Assembly: GCF_002795405.1 (NCBI RefSeq)
Contig: NZ_PHGZ01000025.1
Location: 1-57,715 of the forward strand
Origin: Caviibacterium pharyngocola
Lineage (GTDB): Bacteria > Pseudomonadota > Gammaproteobacteria > Enterobacterales > Pasteurellaceae
Reading direction: 5' to 3'
DNA length: 57,715 nt
The notes beneath the pieces were generated by a model that was given only the letters and a program-made list of their open reading frames with translations, had not been told where the DNA came from and searched no databases. Below, one piece after another: positions 19,514 through 30,156 of this stretch. Positions within the stretch are counted from its first letter, which is position 1. Each line of letters starts with the position of its first letter. The position numbers and the translations under genes were made by a program.

Positions 19514-20962
19514 ATGGGAATTTTAAATATTGCTGCGATTGACTTAGGCGCCTCAAGCGGTAGAGTGATGTTAAGCACTTATCATACTGAAAATAAACAA
19601 CTTTCTCTGGTTGAAATCCATCGCTTCAAAAATCAATTTATTTCATACCAAGGGCACGATTGCTGGGATTTGGTGTACTTAGAGAATGAAATTCTTACCG
19701 GATTGCGAAAAATTCTTGAGTCGGGTAAACAGTTGCACAGCATCGGAATCGATACTTGGGGCGTGGATTATGTCCTTTTGGATAAACAAGGCGAAGTGAT
19801 TGCCCCCACTTATGCATATTGGGATCACCGAACTCAAGGCGTATTAGAAAAAGTGCAAACGGAGCTCGGTAAAGAGAATATCTATCGTAAAACAGGCATT
19901 CAATTTCTGACCTTTAATACGCTTTATCAACTGAAAGCAATGGTTGATGAAAATCCTCAATGGTTATCGCAAGTAACAGATTTCCTAATGATTCCCGATT
20001 ACCTTAATTATCGTTTAACCGGCGTAATTAATCGCGAATATACCAACGCAACAACCACACAATTAGTGAATGTCAATATCGATAGCTGGGATACGGCATT
20101 ATTGGATTATCTCGGATTACCGGCAAGTTGGTTCGGACGAATTCGTCATCCCGGCATTCAAATCGGCTTTTGGGAAAATCGTGTTCCTGTAATGTCCGTT
20201 GCAAGCCACGATACGGCAAGTGCGGTTATTTCTGCACCACTTTCCGATGACTATGCGGCATATTTATGTTCCGGAACTTGGTCATTAATGGGGTTGGATA
20301 CGACAACGCCTCATAATGACGAGCTGGCAATGAATCTAAATATTACGAATGAAGGTGGTATCGACGGACATTATCGCGTACTTAAAAATATTATGGGATT
20401 GTGGCTGTTTAACCGGATTTGCTTAGAAAGACAGGTGGTAAATATTCCGGAATTAGTGGCTCAAGCCGCAAATGAAACACCTTTCCGAAGTCTCATTAAT
20501 CCGAATGCGGAATGTTTTCTTAATCCGAACTCAATGGTGGAGAGTATTCAACAATATTGTCGAGAACATCGCCAAGTCGTTCCCGAAACAACAAGTCAAT
20601 TAGCCCGTTGTATTTTTGATAGTCTCGCAATGCTTTATCGCCAAGTTGCTGATGAATTAGCTCGGTTACAAGGACATTCGATCTCTTGTTTACATATTGT
20701 CGGTGGAGGTTGTCAAAATGAATTTTTAAACCAACTTTGTGCTGATTTATGTGGCGTTGATGTATTTGCCGGTCCGGTAGAAGCATCTGTTTTAGGGAAT
20801 ATCGGCTGCCAATTAATGGCGCTTGATCAAATCGGTAATGCAAAAGAATTTCGTGAATTGGTTTGCCAAAACTTTCCGTTAAAACATTACAAAAACAACC
20901 CGCACTTTATGCCGACGTCTCTCTTAGAGAAAAAATGGCGTGAATTTTGCAATCTTAATTAA
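19514..20962 (+). CDS. rhaB: L-rhamnulokinase
   Basis: FGGY-family sugar kinase that phosphorylates L-rhamnulose to rhamnulose 1-phosphate. The 482 residues align along their length with E. coli Rha[15 protein letters not shown] near the start, [54 protein letters not shown], and [19 protein letters not shown] near the end. GGAGA lies before the ATG. It is the first gene of the rhaB-A-D-T-M operon. Confidence 0.97.
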   Translation: MGILNIAAIDLGASSGRVMLSTYHTENKQLSLVEIHRFKNQFISYQGHDCWDLVYLENEILTGLRKILESGKQLHSIGIDTWGVDYVLLDKQGEVIAPTYAYWDHRTQGVLEKVQTELGKENIYRKTGIQFLTFNTLYQLKAMVDENPQWLSQVTDFLMIPDYLNYRLTGVINREYTNATTTQLVNVNIDSWDTALLDYLGLPASWFGRIRHPGIQIGFWENRVPVMSVASHDTASAVISAPLSDDYAAYLCSGTWSLMGLDTTTPHNDELAMNLNITNEGGIDGHYRVLKNIMGLWLFNRICLERQVVNIPELVAQAANETPFRSLINPNAECFLNPNSMVESIQQYCREHRQVVPETTSQLARCIFDSLAMLYRQVADELARLQGHSISCLHIVGGGCQNEFLNQLCADLCGVDVFAGPVEASVLGNIGCQLMALDQIGNAKEFRELVCQNFPLKHYKNNPHFMPTSLLEKKWREFCNLN

Positions 20963-20982
20963 TTATCTCTAGAAGGAGCATT

Positions 20983-22235
20983 ATGATGAGTAACGTACAA
21001 AAAACTTATGAATTAGCCAAACAACAATTTGCCGATATGGGCGTCGATACAGAGCAAGCATTAAAACTATTGGACGACTTGCCGATCTCAATGCATTGCT
21101 GGCAGGGGGATGATGTTGCCGGGTTTGAACTGCAAGAAGGCGGTTTAAGTGGCGGGATTCAAGCAACAGGAAATTATCCGGGAAAAGCCCGTAATGCTCA
21201 GGAATTACGCGCCGATTTAGATAAAGCGATGTCACTTATTCCGGGTAAAAAACGTTTGAATTTGCACGCTTCTTATTTAGAAGCAGATTATAAAGTTGAG
21301 CGTAATGAAATTAAACCGGAACATTTCGCAAATTGGGTGTCTTGGGCGAAAGAAAATCAACTCGGTTTGGATTTTAATCCGACCTATTTTTCGCATCCGC
21401 TTAGTGCCGAGGCGACTTTAACGCATCAAAATAAAGCCATTCGGGATTTTTGGATTGAACACGGTAAAGCTTGTCGGAAAATTTCTGAATATTTCGGAAA
21501 AGAATTAGGTACGGCATCTGTGATGAATATTTGGATTCCGGACGGAAGTAAAGATTTAGTTGTCGATAAGTTTGCGCCGAGACAACGTTTAGTTGAATCG
21601 CTTGACGCTATTATCAGTGAAAAATTGGATCCTAAATATCATTTAGATGCGGTTGAAAGCAAATTATTCGGCATCGGTGTGGAATCTTACACAGCAGGCT
21701 CCAATGAATTTTATGCGGCTTATGCCGTATCTCGTGGGACGGCGTTATGTTTGGATGCCGGACATTTTCACCCGACAGAAGTCATTTCAGACAAAATTTC
21801 TGCAGTAATGCCGTTTGTGCAACATCTATTATTACATGTTAGTCGTCCGGTACGTTGGGATAGTGATCACGTCGTATTACTTGATGATGAAACTCAAGCG
21901 ATTGCAAATGAAATCGTGCGTAATCAATTATTTGATCGAGTACATATCGGATTGGATTTCTTCGACGCTTCCATTAACCGCATTGCCGCTTGGGTAATCG
22001 GTACGAGAAATATGCAAAAGCCTTATTAAAAGCGTTATTGGAACCGACACAAACATTACGTGAATTGGAGAATGCTCGTGATTTTACAGCTCGGTTAGCC
22101 TTATTGGAAGAACAAAAATCACTTCCGTGGCAAGCGGTTTGGGATATGTATTGCGAAATGAATAATGTTCCTGTCGGTAGTCGCTGGCTGAATGATGTTC
22201 GCCAATATGAAGAAAACGTGCTCAGTCAACGTTAA
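20983..22235 (+). pseudogene. rhaA: L-rhamnose isomerase, interrupted by a one-base frameshift
   Basis: RhaA converts L-rhamnose to L-rhamnulose using Mn or other divalent metals. The first frame encodes 348 residues matching RhaA ([54 protein letters not shown]) and then stops at 22027-22029. The rest of the protein ([11 protein letters not shown] to the end, with [17 protein letters not shown]) continues in another frame to 22235. Adding one A to the A4 run at 22016-22019 restores a protein of 417 residues, close to the E. coli length of 419. AAGGAG precedes the start; the second ATG (20986) is as likely. Either a real loss of function or a homopolymer sequencing error. Confidence 0.85.
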
Positions 22236-22253
22236 ACGTTTAGGAGAATTATT

Positions 22254-23072
22254 ATGCAAAATGTGATTGATTCTTGGTTTGTGCAAGGAATGATTAAAGC
22301 AACGAATGATATGTGGCTAAAAGGCTGGGATGAACGAAATGGCGGGAATATCAGTTTGCGTTTACTCGATTCGGATGTCGCACCTTATTTACACGAATTT
22401 TCATCAGCACCACGTCACGTTGATATAACACAAAATGTCGAAAAGTTAGCTAATCATTATTTTATCGTAACGGGTTCAGGTAAGTTTTTCCGTAACGTTA
22501 TTTTAGATCCGGAAGATAACTTAACAATTATTCGAATAGATGAAACGGGCAAAGGTTATTACATTCTTTGGGGATTAAAAAATGGAGGCGTACCGACATC
22601 TGAATTAGCGGCCCACCTTCAATCTCATATTGTAAGAATGGAAGCGAGTGCTAATCGAGATAGGGTAATTATGCATTGTCATCCGACAAACCTTATTGCT
22701 CTGACTTATGTTATTGAATTAGATAGTAAAATTATCAGTCGTGAATTATGGGAAATGAGTACGGAATGTCTTGTTGTATTTCCCGATGGTGTTGGGATCT
22801 TACCTTGGATGACGCCGGGAAAAGATGAAATCGGTTATGCAACGGCAGAACAAATGCAACGTCATCACTTGGTTCTATGGGCTTTCCACGGCGCATTCGG
22901 GTGTGGAGAAAACTTAGACGAAGCTTTCGGCTTAATTGATACGGCGGAAAAATCGGCGGAAATTCTGGTTAAAGTTTTATCTATGGGCGGAAAACGACAA
23001 ACAATTAAAACGGAGGAGTTTAAATTATTAGCTGAGCGTTTCGGTGTGACGCCAATGGAAGGTGTTTTTTAA
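22254..23072 (+). CDS. rhaD: Rhamnulose-1-phosphate aldolase
   Basis: Class II zinc aldolase that splits rhamnulose 1-phosphate into dihydroxyacetone phosphate and L-lactaldehyde. The 272 residues match Rha[11 protein letters not shown] near residue 30, [12 protein letters not shown], the zinc-binding [15 protein letters not shown], and [19 protein letters not shown]. The third zinc ligand is expected in [10 protein letters not shown]. It has an AGGAGAA ribosome site and follows rhaA by 18 bases. Confidence 0.96.
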   Translation: MQNVIDSWFVQGMIKATNDMWLKGWDERNGGNISLRLLDSDVAPYLHEFSSAPRHVDITQNVEKLANHYFIVTGSGKFFRNVILDPEDNLTIIRIDETGKGYYILWGLKNGGVPTSELAAHLQSHIVRMEASANRDRVIMHCHPTNLIALTYVIELDSKIISRELWEMSTECLVVFPDGVGILPWMTPGKDEIGYATAEQMQRHHLVLWAFHGAFGCGENLDEAFGLIDTAEKSAEILVKVLSMGGKRQTIKTEEFKLLAERFGVTPMEGVF

Positions 23073-23079
23073 TAACCTC

Positions 23080-23103
23080 GGTTCGGCGCGGCGGCGTCGA
23101 ACC
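23080..23103 (+). other. Stable hairpin between rhaD and rhaT
   Basis: A 10-bp GC-rich stem (GGTTCGGCGC with GCGTCGAACC, one G-U pair) closed by a GGCG loop, 8 bases after the rhaD stop. No T-tract follows. It may lower rhaT expression relative to rhaBAD or protect the upstream mRNA. Confidence 0.6.
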
Positions 23104-23167
23104 GCTTAACTCTGAAAAACTTTAAATTATCAAGAACATAAATGATTATGTTATATAAGGAGTATAT

Positions 23168-24202
23168 ATGAGTAGTTCAATTTTGTTAGGTATCTTTTGG
23201 CATTTTATCGGCGCTACATCAGCTGCTTGTTTCTATGCACCGATGAAAAAAGTGAAAAATTGGTCGTGGGAAACAATGTGGGCGATCGCTGGTATTTTCT
23301 CTTGGATCCTATTGCCTTGGAGTATCAGCTATTTTTTATTACCTGATTTCGGTGCTTATTATGCCTCATTTAGCCAAGATGTTTTATTACCGGTATTTTT
23401 ATTCGGTGCGATGTGGGGAATCGGTAATATCGGTTACGGTTTAACGATGCGTTACTTAGGAATGTCTATGGGCATCGGTATTGCTATCGGCATTACATTG
23501 ATTGTCGGAACATTGATGACGCCGATTATTCAAGGGCGCTTCGGTGAGTTGCTGGCTAGTACCGGCGGGCAATTAACGATTGTGGGTGTTATCGTAGCGG
23601 TTATTGGTGTTGCAATCGTCTCTTATGCAGGATTATTAAAAGAAAAAGCGACCGGCGTTACAGCAGAAGAATTTAATTTGAAAAAAGGGCTCGCGCTGGC
23701 AGTAATGTGCGGTATTTTTTCTGCTGGAATGTCATTTGCGATGAGTGCAGCAACGCCAATGCACGAAGAAGCGGCTAGATTAGGTGTAGATCCGCTTTAT
23801 GTCGCACTACCGAGCTATATCGCCATTATGGGAGGCGGCGCGATTATTAATTTAGGCTATTGTATTATTCGTCTGATGACACGACCTGAATTATCTTTTA
23901 AATCCGATGTAAGTGTCGCAAAAGGATTATTAATCAGTAATATTTTATTCTCTGCATTAGGCGGCATTATGTGGTATTTCCAATTCTTCTTCTATGCTTG
24001 GGGACACGCAAATATTCCTGCCGAATACGGATTTATCAGCTGGATGTTACATATGAGTTTCTATGTTTTGTGCGGCGGAATTGTCGGTTTGATTTTACAC
24101 GAATGGAAAGGAACAGGAATCAAACCTACGCGAGTACTTTGTATTGGTTGTTTGGTTATTGTTCTTGCTGCGAATATCGTAGGTTTAGGAATGGCAAATT
24201 AG
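23168..24202 (+). CDS. rhaT: L-rhamnose-proton symporter
   Basis: A 344-residue inner-membrane transporter with about 10 hydrophobic segments. It has the RhaT opening [21 protein letters not shown] and the [13 protein letters not shown] loop, then [20 protein letters not shown]. It imports L-rhamnose with protons. AAGGAG lies before the ATG. It is separated from rhaD by 95 bases with a hairpin. Confidence 0.96.
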   Translation: MSSSILLGIFWHFIGATSAACFYAPMKKVKNWSWETMWAIAGIFSWILLPWSISYFLLPDFGAYYASFSQDVLLPVFLFGAMWGIGNIGYGLTMRYLGMSMGIGIAIGITLIVGTLMTPIIQGRFGELLASTGGQLTIVGVIVAVIGVAIVSYAGLLKEKATGVTAEEFNLKKGLALAVMCGIFSAGMSFAMSAATPMHEEAARLGVDPLYVALPSYIAIMGGGAIINLGYCIIRLMTRPELSFKSDVSVAKGLLISNILFSALGGIMWYFQFFFYAWGHANIPAEYGFISWMLHMSFYVLCGGIVGLILHEWKGTGIKPTRVLCIGCLVIVLAANIVGLGMAN

Positions 24203-24216
24203 TTAAGGAGTATTTT

Positions 24217-24531
24217 ATGATAAGAAAAGCATTTATTATGCAGATTCATCCGGATAGCCACGCAGAATATAAAAAGCGTCATAATGAGATTTTTCCCGAA
24301 TTAGTTTTAGAGCTTAAATCTCACGGTAGCCATAATTACTCTATCTTTTTAGATAAAGAACGAAATCTATTATTCGGTTATGTGGAAATCGAGAGTGAAG
24401 AACGTTGGAATGCTATTGCGCAAACTGAAGCCTGTCAAAAATGGTGGCATTTTATGAAAGATATAATGCCGTCTAATCCAGATAACAGCCCGATTTCACA
24501 GGAATTGGAGCAAGTGTTTTATTTGGCTTAA
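24217..24531 (+). CDS. rhaM: L-rhamnose mutarotase
   Basis: A 104-residue protein, the same length as E. coli RhaM, which interconverts the alpha and beta anomers of L-rhamnose. Visible family features: [20 protein letters not shown] at the start with the active-site His, [16 protein letters not shown] and WWHFMKDIM. It starts 14 bases after rhaT with AAGGAG upstream and closes the operon. Confidence 0.95.
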   Translation: MIRKAFIMQIHPDSHAEYKKRHNEIFPELVLELKSHGSHNYSIFLDKERNLLFGYVEIESEERWNAIAQTEACQKWWHFMKDIMPSNPDNSPISQELEQVFYLA

Positions 24532-24550
24532 ATAGACGGTCCTGCCCAAA

Positions 24551-24593
24551 AGATCCGATAGATAAATCCATTGGTATTTTATTTATCGGATCT
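24551..24593 (+). terminator. Stem-loop at the end of the rhamnose operon
   Basis: AGATCCGATA at 24551 pairs with TATCGGATCT ending at 24593, with extra A-T pairs towards the loop through a bulge. The T-tract after it is weak. It starts 19 bases after the rhaM stop. Confidence 0.6.
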
Positions 24594-24680
24594 CACATTT
24601 CCCAATCTCCCCAATTATTGCTAGAATCTTCATCAATCTTATTTGTCTATTTGCCTAAAGTGATATTAAAGAGGGTCGCG

Positions 24681-25571
24681 ATGAAAAATATTTATTTCGG
24701 TAAGATCTATGCGTTAGATGAAATTCTTTCCTTAAAGGAAAAGATTTGTTTGTGTGAACAGCAAATTAAATTTTTGAATCCGATTTTGCAGAAAACGACG
24801 GCGGTGGAGGAGGATTTTGCGAACTTAACATTAAAAGTGACGTTTTTTCACGGTAGTCGGTTTGTGCGGACGTTGTGTTTTTCTTCTTATCGAGCGGCGC
24901 AGTTATTTTCTTCGAAGCCGGAACAGCAGCAGGCGTTATCTGAAATTTTTGGCAAAACCGACAGTTTAGGCAATATTGTACTGACTGCCGGCGCGGAAGG
25001 GTTGAGTGAGGCGTTAATTAGAAATGCGTCTTGGTTTATTCGCTCGTCGGATACGTTGGAGCAGGGTGATTTTATGATTTTGCCGAATGAATGGCGGGCG
25101 ATTGACGGGCGGGGAATGGCGTTGTTCGAACGGTTTGGTAAAATTGATCACGCGTATCGCCAAGTGTTTTTGATTATGCTGGCATTGGCATATTATGATG
25201 CCTTACATCAAATCAGCGAGGAGCTGGCGGCGATGTTGGTCGAACCGATTAATGTGGAGGAATTGGATAAACTTTATACCGAAGCGGCAGTGTTTAATGC
25301 GCGGTATTATTTCGATAATCCGGTGGAATTTTCGCGTTATGCGTTGTTTCAGGCGTGGCAAGATGTTCGCGAAGCTTATCATTTACGCGAAAAAAATGCC
25401 GAAGTCACTTCGCAGTTGGCGCAAGTTCATCAGATTTTGAGTTACACGCAGCAGAAAAAAGAACAAACCGCCAACGAAGAACGAAATTTGAAGTTAGCGG
25501 TTTTTGGGATCACACTTTCCATTCTAGGTATTGTGGAAGTGATTGATATTGTGAGTAATTGGCTGTCTTAG
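24681..25571 (+). CDS. Unrecognised 296-residue protein with a C-terminal membrane anchor
   Basis: I do not recognise this family. The ATG at 24681 has GAGG about 7 bases before it and is preferred to the earlier 24618. The first 170 residues look globular (FFHGSRFVRTLCFSSYRAA near 55-73, RNASWFIRSSDTL near 114-126). Residues about 160-265 are helical and charged. One hydrophobic helix at 272-293 is followed only by NWLS, so it is tail-anchored. A soluble domain, a long helix and a terminal membrane segment recall the CorA layout, but the GMN motif is absent. It runs convergent with the SirB gene, with overlapping stops. Confidence 0.75.
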   Translation: MKNIYFGKIYALDEILSLKEKICLCEQQIKFLNPILQKTTAVEEDFANLTLKVTFFHGSRFVRTLCFSSYRAAQLFSSKPEQQQALSEIFGKTDSLGNIVLTAGAEGLSEALIRNASWFIRSSDTLEQGDFMILPNEWRAIDGRGMALFERFGKIDHAYRQVFLIMLALAYYDALHQISEELAAMLVEPINVEELDKLYTEAAVFNARYYFDNPVEFSRYALFQAWQDVREAYHLREKNAEVTSQLAQVHQILSYTQQKKEQTANEERNLKLAVFGITLSILGIVEVIDIVSNWLS

Positions 25572-25918
25572 TGAAAATAGCCCAATAAGATCGCGCCGAT
25601 AAGCGCGCCGCAAGCCAAAAGCAGCTTTTGCACTTTAGGTTCTTTTACGTCTTTATGAAAATATTCCGACGCCCAAATGGCGTAGCAAGCTAGTAACACC
25701 AGTTTGGCGATAATCCACCAAGGAAAACCGAATCCGACGCTAAACAGCACGGCGATTCCGCTGACAATCAAGAGCGTATCGGATAAGTGCGGTAGAATTT
25801 TTAATAATTTTATCGCTCGCCAATTTTTGCCGTGAAACTGCATCGTGCCGCGCGTAATGAGCAGCGCAAGGCTGATAAAGGCGCAGGCAATGTGAAGATA
25901 GAGTAGAGAAAGTATCAT
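25568..25918 (-). CDS. SirB family small membrane protein
   Basis: A 116-residue protein with four hydrophobic helices: YLHIACAFISLALLITRGTM at the start, LPHLSDTLLIVSGIAVLF, WWIIAKLVLLACYAIWA and a final LLACGALIGAILLGYF. This is the SirB2/invasion regulator-like family, of uncertain function. It lies downstream of gyrA on the same strand. Its stop overlaps the end of the convergent unknown gene by 4 bases. Confidence 0.8.
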   Translation of the reverse strand: MILSLLYLHIACAFISLALLITRGTMQFHGKNWRAIKLLKILPHLSDTLLIVSGIAVLFSVGFGFPWWIIAKLVLLACYAIWASEYFHKDVKEPKVQKLLLACGALIGAILLGYFH

Positions 25919-25945
25919 TTTTTATCGCTTAGGTTGAATTAAATA

Positions 25946-25969
25946 CCGGCGCGATATCGTCTGCGCCGG
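25946..25969 (-). other. GC-rich hairpin between gyrA and the SirB gene
   Basis: CCGGCGC and GCGCCGG pair across a 10-base loop, just upstream of the SirB start. No T-tract. It may be part of the SirB leader. Confidence 0.4.
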
Positions 25970-26005
25970 CAAGGATTGTTATTTTGAAAATATCGGTAGA
26001 ATAAG

Positions 26006-26033
26006 AAAGCGGGTGTCAGGCGAAACCCGCTTT
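26006..26033 (-). terminator. gyrA terminator
   Basis: On the minus strand AAAGCGGGT pairs with ACCCGCTTT (9 bp) across a 10-base loop, followed by a short pyrimidine tail. It starts 7 bases after the gyrA stop. Confidence 0.8.
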
Positions 26034-26039
26034 TATGCG

Positions 26040-28706
26040 TTATTCTGCCGAATTTTCCACCGCACTTTCAGCCGAAATTTCGGTGTTTTCGTCATCGTCC
26101 GCATCGCAAACGCGTTCCAAGCTGACGAGGTGTTCGTCATCGCCGGTGCGAATTAAGCGCACGCCTTGGGTATTACGACCGACTATGCTAACTTCGCTGA
26201 CACGAGTTCTGACCAAGGTGCCGGCATCGGTAATCAACATAATTTGATCGCTTTCTTCCACTTGGGTGGCGGCGACAACTTTACCGTTGCGCTCGCTGAC
26301 TTTGATCGAAATAACGCCTTTCGTATTGCGTGATTTGGTCGGATATTCGGAAAGCGCGGTGCGTTTTCCGTAACCGTTTTGTGTCGCGGTGAGAATCGCG
26401 CCGTCATTTTTCGGCACTACAAGAGAAACCACTTTGTCGATATTCAAATCAAGAGTTTCTTCAGTGTTTTCATCGGAAACGTCGTCGATTTCCACCGCAC
26501 TTTCGTCATCGGATAATTCATTGGTAAGCGCCAATTTAATTCCGCGCACGCCGGTTGCCGCGCGTCCCATTGCGCGCACGGCGTTTTCGTCGAAACGCAC
26601 CACGCGACCTTGCGACGAGAACAACATAATTTCATTGTTGCCGTCGGTAATATCCGCGCCGATTAATTCGTCTTCATCACGCAAGTTAAGCGCGATAATG
26701 CCGCTTGCACGCGGTCGGCTGAATTCGGTTAAGGCGATTTTCTTCACAATACCGCCCGCCGTCGCCATTACGACGAATTTATTGTCTTCATAAGCCGTCA
26801 CCGGCAGAATGGCGGTGATTCGTTCATTGGCTTCTAGCGGCAGAATGTTCACGATCGGACGTCCGCGTGAACCACGGCTGGCTTGCGGCAGTTGATAAAC
26901 TTTCAGCCAATATAAACGCCCGCGGCTGGAGAAACACAAAATGGTGTCGTGCGTATTGGCAACTAAAAGACGTTCGATGAAATCTTCTTCTTTCATTTTG
27001 GTCGCCGATTTACCTTTGCCGCCGCGACGTTGCGCTTCGTAATCGGTAATCGGTTGATATTTAACGTAACCTTCGTGCGAAAGGGTGACGACGACATCTT
27101 CCTGTGCGATCAAATCTTCCAAATTAATATCGCCGGAAGCCGCGGTGATTTCGGTTCGACGCGGATCGTTAAACTCGGCTTTCACCCGTTCTAATTCTTC
27201 GCGTAGTACTTCTTTTAAGCGTACCGAGCTGTTTAAAATGTGCAATAATTCACCGATTTCTAGTAAAATTTCTTGATATTCGGTGACGATTTTTTCGTGT
27301 TCCAAACCGGTGAGGCGTTGTAAACGCAAATCCAAAATAGCGCGTGCTTGTTCGTCGGAAAGGTAATATTGTCCGTCGATAATACCGAATTCTTCGGCTA
27401 AATCTTCCGGACGGGACGCATTTTCGCCGGCGGCTTCAAGCATTGCGCTCACATTGCCGAGCGCCCAAGGACGGGACAATAAGCCTTCTCTGGCTTCTTC
27501 CGCGGTTTTTGAGGCGCGAATCAATTCGATCACCGGATCGATATTTGTCAAAGCGATCGCTAAACCTTCCAAAATATGGGCGCGTTCGCGCGCTTTGCGC
27601 AATTCGAACACAGTACGGCGAGTGACCACTTCGCGGCGATGTTTAACGAAAGCTTCAATAATTTGTTTAAGGTTGAATAATTTCGGCTGACCGTGATCCA
27701 ACGCCACCATATTGATACCGAAGGTCACTTGCATTTGAGTCAAAGCGTAAAGGTTATTCAGCACCACTTCGCCGACGGCATCGCGTTTGACTTCGATTTC
27801 AATGCGAAAACCTTCTTTGTTCGACACGTCGAGCACGTTACTAATGCCTTCGATTTTTTTATCGCGCACCAATTCGGCGATTTTTTCCACCAAACGGGCT
27901 TTATTCACTTGATACGGAATTTCCGTAACGATAATGGTTTCGCGCCCTTTATCGTTGGTTTCGATTTCCGCTTTGGCACGAACATAAACTTTGCCGCGGC
28001 CGGTTTTATAGGCATCTTCGATACCTTTTCGACCGTTGATTAACGCCGCTGTCGGGAAATCCGGTCCCGGAATATAGCTCATTAATTCATCGATGGTAAT
28101 TTCTTCGTTATCGATATAAGCCAAACAACCGTCCAACACTTCGCCTAAATTATGCGGCGGAATATTCGTCGCCATCCCGACCGCAATTCCGGAGGATCCA
28201 TTGACCAATAGCGCCGGAATTTTTGTCGGCAACACATCGGGAATCATTTCTTTGCCGTCATAGTTCGGCGAGAAATCAACGGTTTCTTTGTCTAAATCGG
28301 TGAGTAATTCTTGGGTGATTTTTTGCATCCGCACTTCGGTATAACGCATTGCGGCGGGCGCATCGCCGTCCACCGAGCCGAAGTTGCCTTGTCCGTCAAC
28401 CAACATATAACGCAATGAGAAAGGTTGCGCCATTCGCACGATAGTGTCGTACACTGCGCTGTCGCCGTGCGGGTGATATTTACCGATAACGTCGCCGACT
28501 ACACGAGCAGATTTTACATAGGCTTTGTTAAAGGTAATTCCGCTTCGATCCATCGAAAACAGCACTCGACGGTGTACCGGCTTTAAGCCGTCGCGCACGT
28601 CGGGCAAAGCACGTCCGACAATCACGGACATCGCATAGTCAAGATAGGAGGATTTGAGTTCTTCCTCAATACTGACCGAGGTAACATTTGGGACTAAATC
28701 AGTCAT
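26040..28706 (-). CDS. gyrA: DNA gyrase subunit A
   Basis: The breakage-rejoining subunit of gyrase, which introduces negative supercoils with GyrB. It has 888 residues, with the catalytic tyrosine at Tyr122 (AAMRYTEVR). Numbering equals E. coli, so the quinolone-determining region can be read directly: [10 protein letters not shown] has Ser83 and Asp87, the susceptible wild-type state. The GyrA box QRRGGKG that lets the C-terminal domain wrap DNA is present, and an acidic tail ends the protein. It is divergent from ubiG. Confidence 0.98.
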   Translation of the reverse strand: MTDLVPNVTSVSIEEELKSSYLDYAMSVIVGRALPDVRDGLKPVHRRVLFSMDRSGITFNKAYVKSARVVGDVIGKYHPHGDSAVYDTIVRMAQPFSLRYMLVDGQGNFGSVDGDAPAAMRYTEVRMQKITQELLTDLDKETVDFSPNYDGKEMIPDVLPTKIPALLVNGSSGIAVGMATNIPPHNLGEVLDGCLAYIDNEEITIDELMSYIPGPDFPTAALINGRKGIEDAYKTGRGKVYVRAKAEIETNDKGRETIIVTEIPYQVNKARLVEKIAELVRDKKIEGISNVLDVSNKEGFRIEIEVKRDAVGEVVLNNLYALTQMQVTFGINMVALDHGQPKLFNLKQIIEAFVKHRREVVTRRTVFELRKARERAHILEGLAIALTNIDPVIELIRASKTAEEAREGLLSRPWALGNVSAMLEAAGENASRPEDLAEEFGIIDGQYYLSDEQARAILDLRLQRLTGLEHEKIVTEYQEILLEIGELLHILNSSVRLKEVLREELERVKAEFNDPRRTEITAASGDINLEDLIAQEDVVVTLSHEGYVKYQPITDYEAQRRGGKGKSATKMKEEDFIERLLVANTHDTILCFSSRGRLYWLKVYQLPQASRGSRGRPIVNILPLEANERITAILPVTAYEDNKFVVMATAGGIVKKIALTEFSRPRASGIIALNLRDEDELIGADITDGNNEIMLFSSQGRVVRFDENAVRAMGRAATGVRGIKLALTNELSDDESAVEIDDVSDENTEETLDLNIDKVVSLVVPKNDGAILTATQNGYGKRTALSEYPTKSRNTKGVISIKVSERNGKVVAATQVEESDQIMLITDAGTLVRTRVSEVSIVGRNTQGVRLIRTGDDEHLVSLERVCDADDDENTEISAESAVENSAE

Positions 28707-28740
28707 TAATAGCTTCCTAATCGCATAAAAAATTAGCGAG

Positions 28741-28769
28741 ATTATAGCATAATTTCTAGGGCAGCTCTA
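28741..28769 (-). promoter_or_regulatory. Probable gyrA promoter with extended -10
   Basis: On the minus strand the sequence TGCTATAAT gives a perfect -10 (complement at 28741-28746) with the TG extension. The matching -35 at 17 bases is poor, as is common with extended -10 promoters. It lies 35 bases before the gyrA ATG. Confidence 0.55.
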
Positions 28770-28832
28770 ATTTTATAGTGAATTTTTACCGCACTTAGGG
28801 AATAATAAGCCATTATTTTCGTTGATTATTAA

Positions 28833-29555
28833 ATGGGTTCGAATATGCAAAACCTTGATCCGCAAGAGTTGGAAAAATTTGAAAAAATGGCGCAAAGTTG
28901 GTGGGATCCGCAAGGCGATTTTAAACCGATTCATCAACTCAATCCGTTGCGTTTGGATTATATCTCGGCGCAAGCGGAAGGTTTGGCGGGGAAAAACGTG
29001 TTGGACGTCGGTTGCGGCGGCGGGATTTTGTCGGAAAGTATGGCAAAACGCGGAGCCAAAGTGATCGGTATCGATATGAGCGTTGCGCCGCTTGAAATGG
29101 CGAAATTGCACGCCCAATCGCAAGGGTTACAAATTGAATATCAACAAACGACGATTGAAGATTTCGTGCAAAAACACACCGCACTTCAAGGCGAAAAGTT
29201 CGATGTGATTACTTGTATGGAAATGTTGGAACACGTTCCCGATCCCGCTTCAGTGATTCAGTCGTGCAAAACTTTATTGAAACCGAACGGCGTGCTATTT
29301 CTTTCCACAATTAACCGCACGTTTAAAGCTTGGACGTTGGTGGTATTGGGCGCGGAATATGTGCTGAAGATGTTGCCGAAAGGCACGCACGATTATGATA
29401 AATTCATTAAACCAGCGGAATTACTGGCGTGGACGGATCGCGCCGAATTGGAATGTCGGAATATGGTCGGTTATCATTATAATGTATTGACCGGACGTTT
29501 TTGGTTGAACAAAGACGTAAGCAGTAATTATATGGCGAGTTTTAAGTTGAAATAG
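28833..29555 (+). CDS. ubiG: Ubiquinone biosynthesis O-methyltransferase
   Basis: UbiG carries out both O-methylations in ubiquinone synthesis, using S-adenosylmethionine. The product is 240 residues. Features: [18 protein letters not shown] near the start, SAM motif [27 protein letters not shown] and [10 protein letters not shown]. The start could also be the ATG at 28845; neither has a strong ribosome site. The gyrA/ubiG divergent pair is common in gamma-proteobacteria. Confidence 0.95.
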   Translation: MGSNMQNLDPQELEKFEKMAQSWWDPQGDFKPIHQLNPLRLDYISAQAEGLAGKNVLDVGCGGGILSESMAKRGAKVIGIDMSVAPLEMAKLHAQSQGLQIEYQQTTIEDFVQKHTALQGEKFDVITCMEMLEHVPDPASVIQSCKTLLKPNGVLFLSTINRTFKAWTLVVLGAEYVLKMLPKGTHDYDKFIKPAELLAWTDRAELECRNMVGYHYNVLTGRFWLNKDVSSNYMASFKLK

Positions 29556-29637
29556 CTTGGTTAAAGACGAAAAAGTGCGGTGGTTTTTGGGATAATTTTT
29601 GCTGATTCGAGCGCATTATGTCGAATAAAAGTCGAAT

Positions 29638-29665
29638 AAAAAAGGGATCCGCCGATCCCTTTTTT
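29638..29665. terminator. Bidirectional terminator between ubiG and fur
   Basis: A perfect 12-bp stem (AAAAAAGGGATC with GATCCCTTTTTT) and CGCC loop, with T6 on one strand and A6 on the other, so it can serve both convergent genes. The fur stop lies 11 bases beyond it. Confidence 0.95.
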
Positions 29666-29676
29666 AGTATAACCGA

Positions 29677-30114
29677 TTATTTTTTCTTTTCGTCGCAGTT
29701 CGTAATATCGCTGCATTTGCCGTATAAATATAAACTGTGGGTTTTCAGTTTAATGCCGTGTTCCTCGCTGATTTCGCGTTGGCGTTTTTCGATCACTTCA
29801 TCGTTAAATTCAAATACTTTGCCGCAATCGACGCAAATAATATGATCGTGATGTTCCGTCGGCGCCAGTTCGAAAACGGATTTATTTCCTTCAAAATTAT
29901 GACGAATTAAAATATTGGCTTCATCAAATTGGTTTAACACGCGGTAAACCGTGGCAAGCCCGATGTCCTCACCGCGTTCCAACAGCATTTTATATACGTC
30001 TTCCGCCGAAAAATGTGACATTTTGTTCTCTTGCATTAACGCCAAAATGGTCAAACGGGGTTCGGTAATTTTAAGACCGGCTTTTTTTAATAGTTTGATG
30101 TTTTCTTCAGACAT
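29677..30114 (-). CDS. fur: Ferric uptake regulator
   Basis: Fur represses iron-uptake genes when bound to Fe(II). The 145-residue product has the N-terminal winged helix (LKKAGLKITEPRLTILALMQ), the metal-binding HHDHIICVDCGKVFEF and a second CxxC-like Cys pair near the C-terminus (CSDITNC). It follows fldA by 42 bases on the same strand, the arrangement seen in E. coli. Confidence 0.97.
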   Translation of the reverse strand: MSEENIKLLKKAGLKITEPRLTILALMQENKMSHFSAEDVYKMLLERGEDIGLATVYRVLNQFDEANILIRHNFEGNKSVFELAPTEHHDHIICVDCGKVFEFNDEVIEKRQREISEEHGIKLKTHSLYLYGKCSDITNCDEKKK

Positions 30115-30156
30115 AATTGCCCCTTATTTTCGGTATTTCGATATAAAACCAAGTGA

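Noticed and set aside
27693-28043. 116-codon plus-strand frame inside gyrA
   Set aside because: Antisense shadow of a highly conserved gene.
26040-28706. Quinolone-resistance change in GyrA
   Set aside because: Ser83 and Asp87 are both the susceptible residues.
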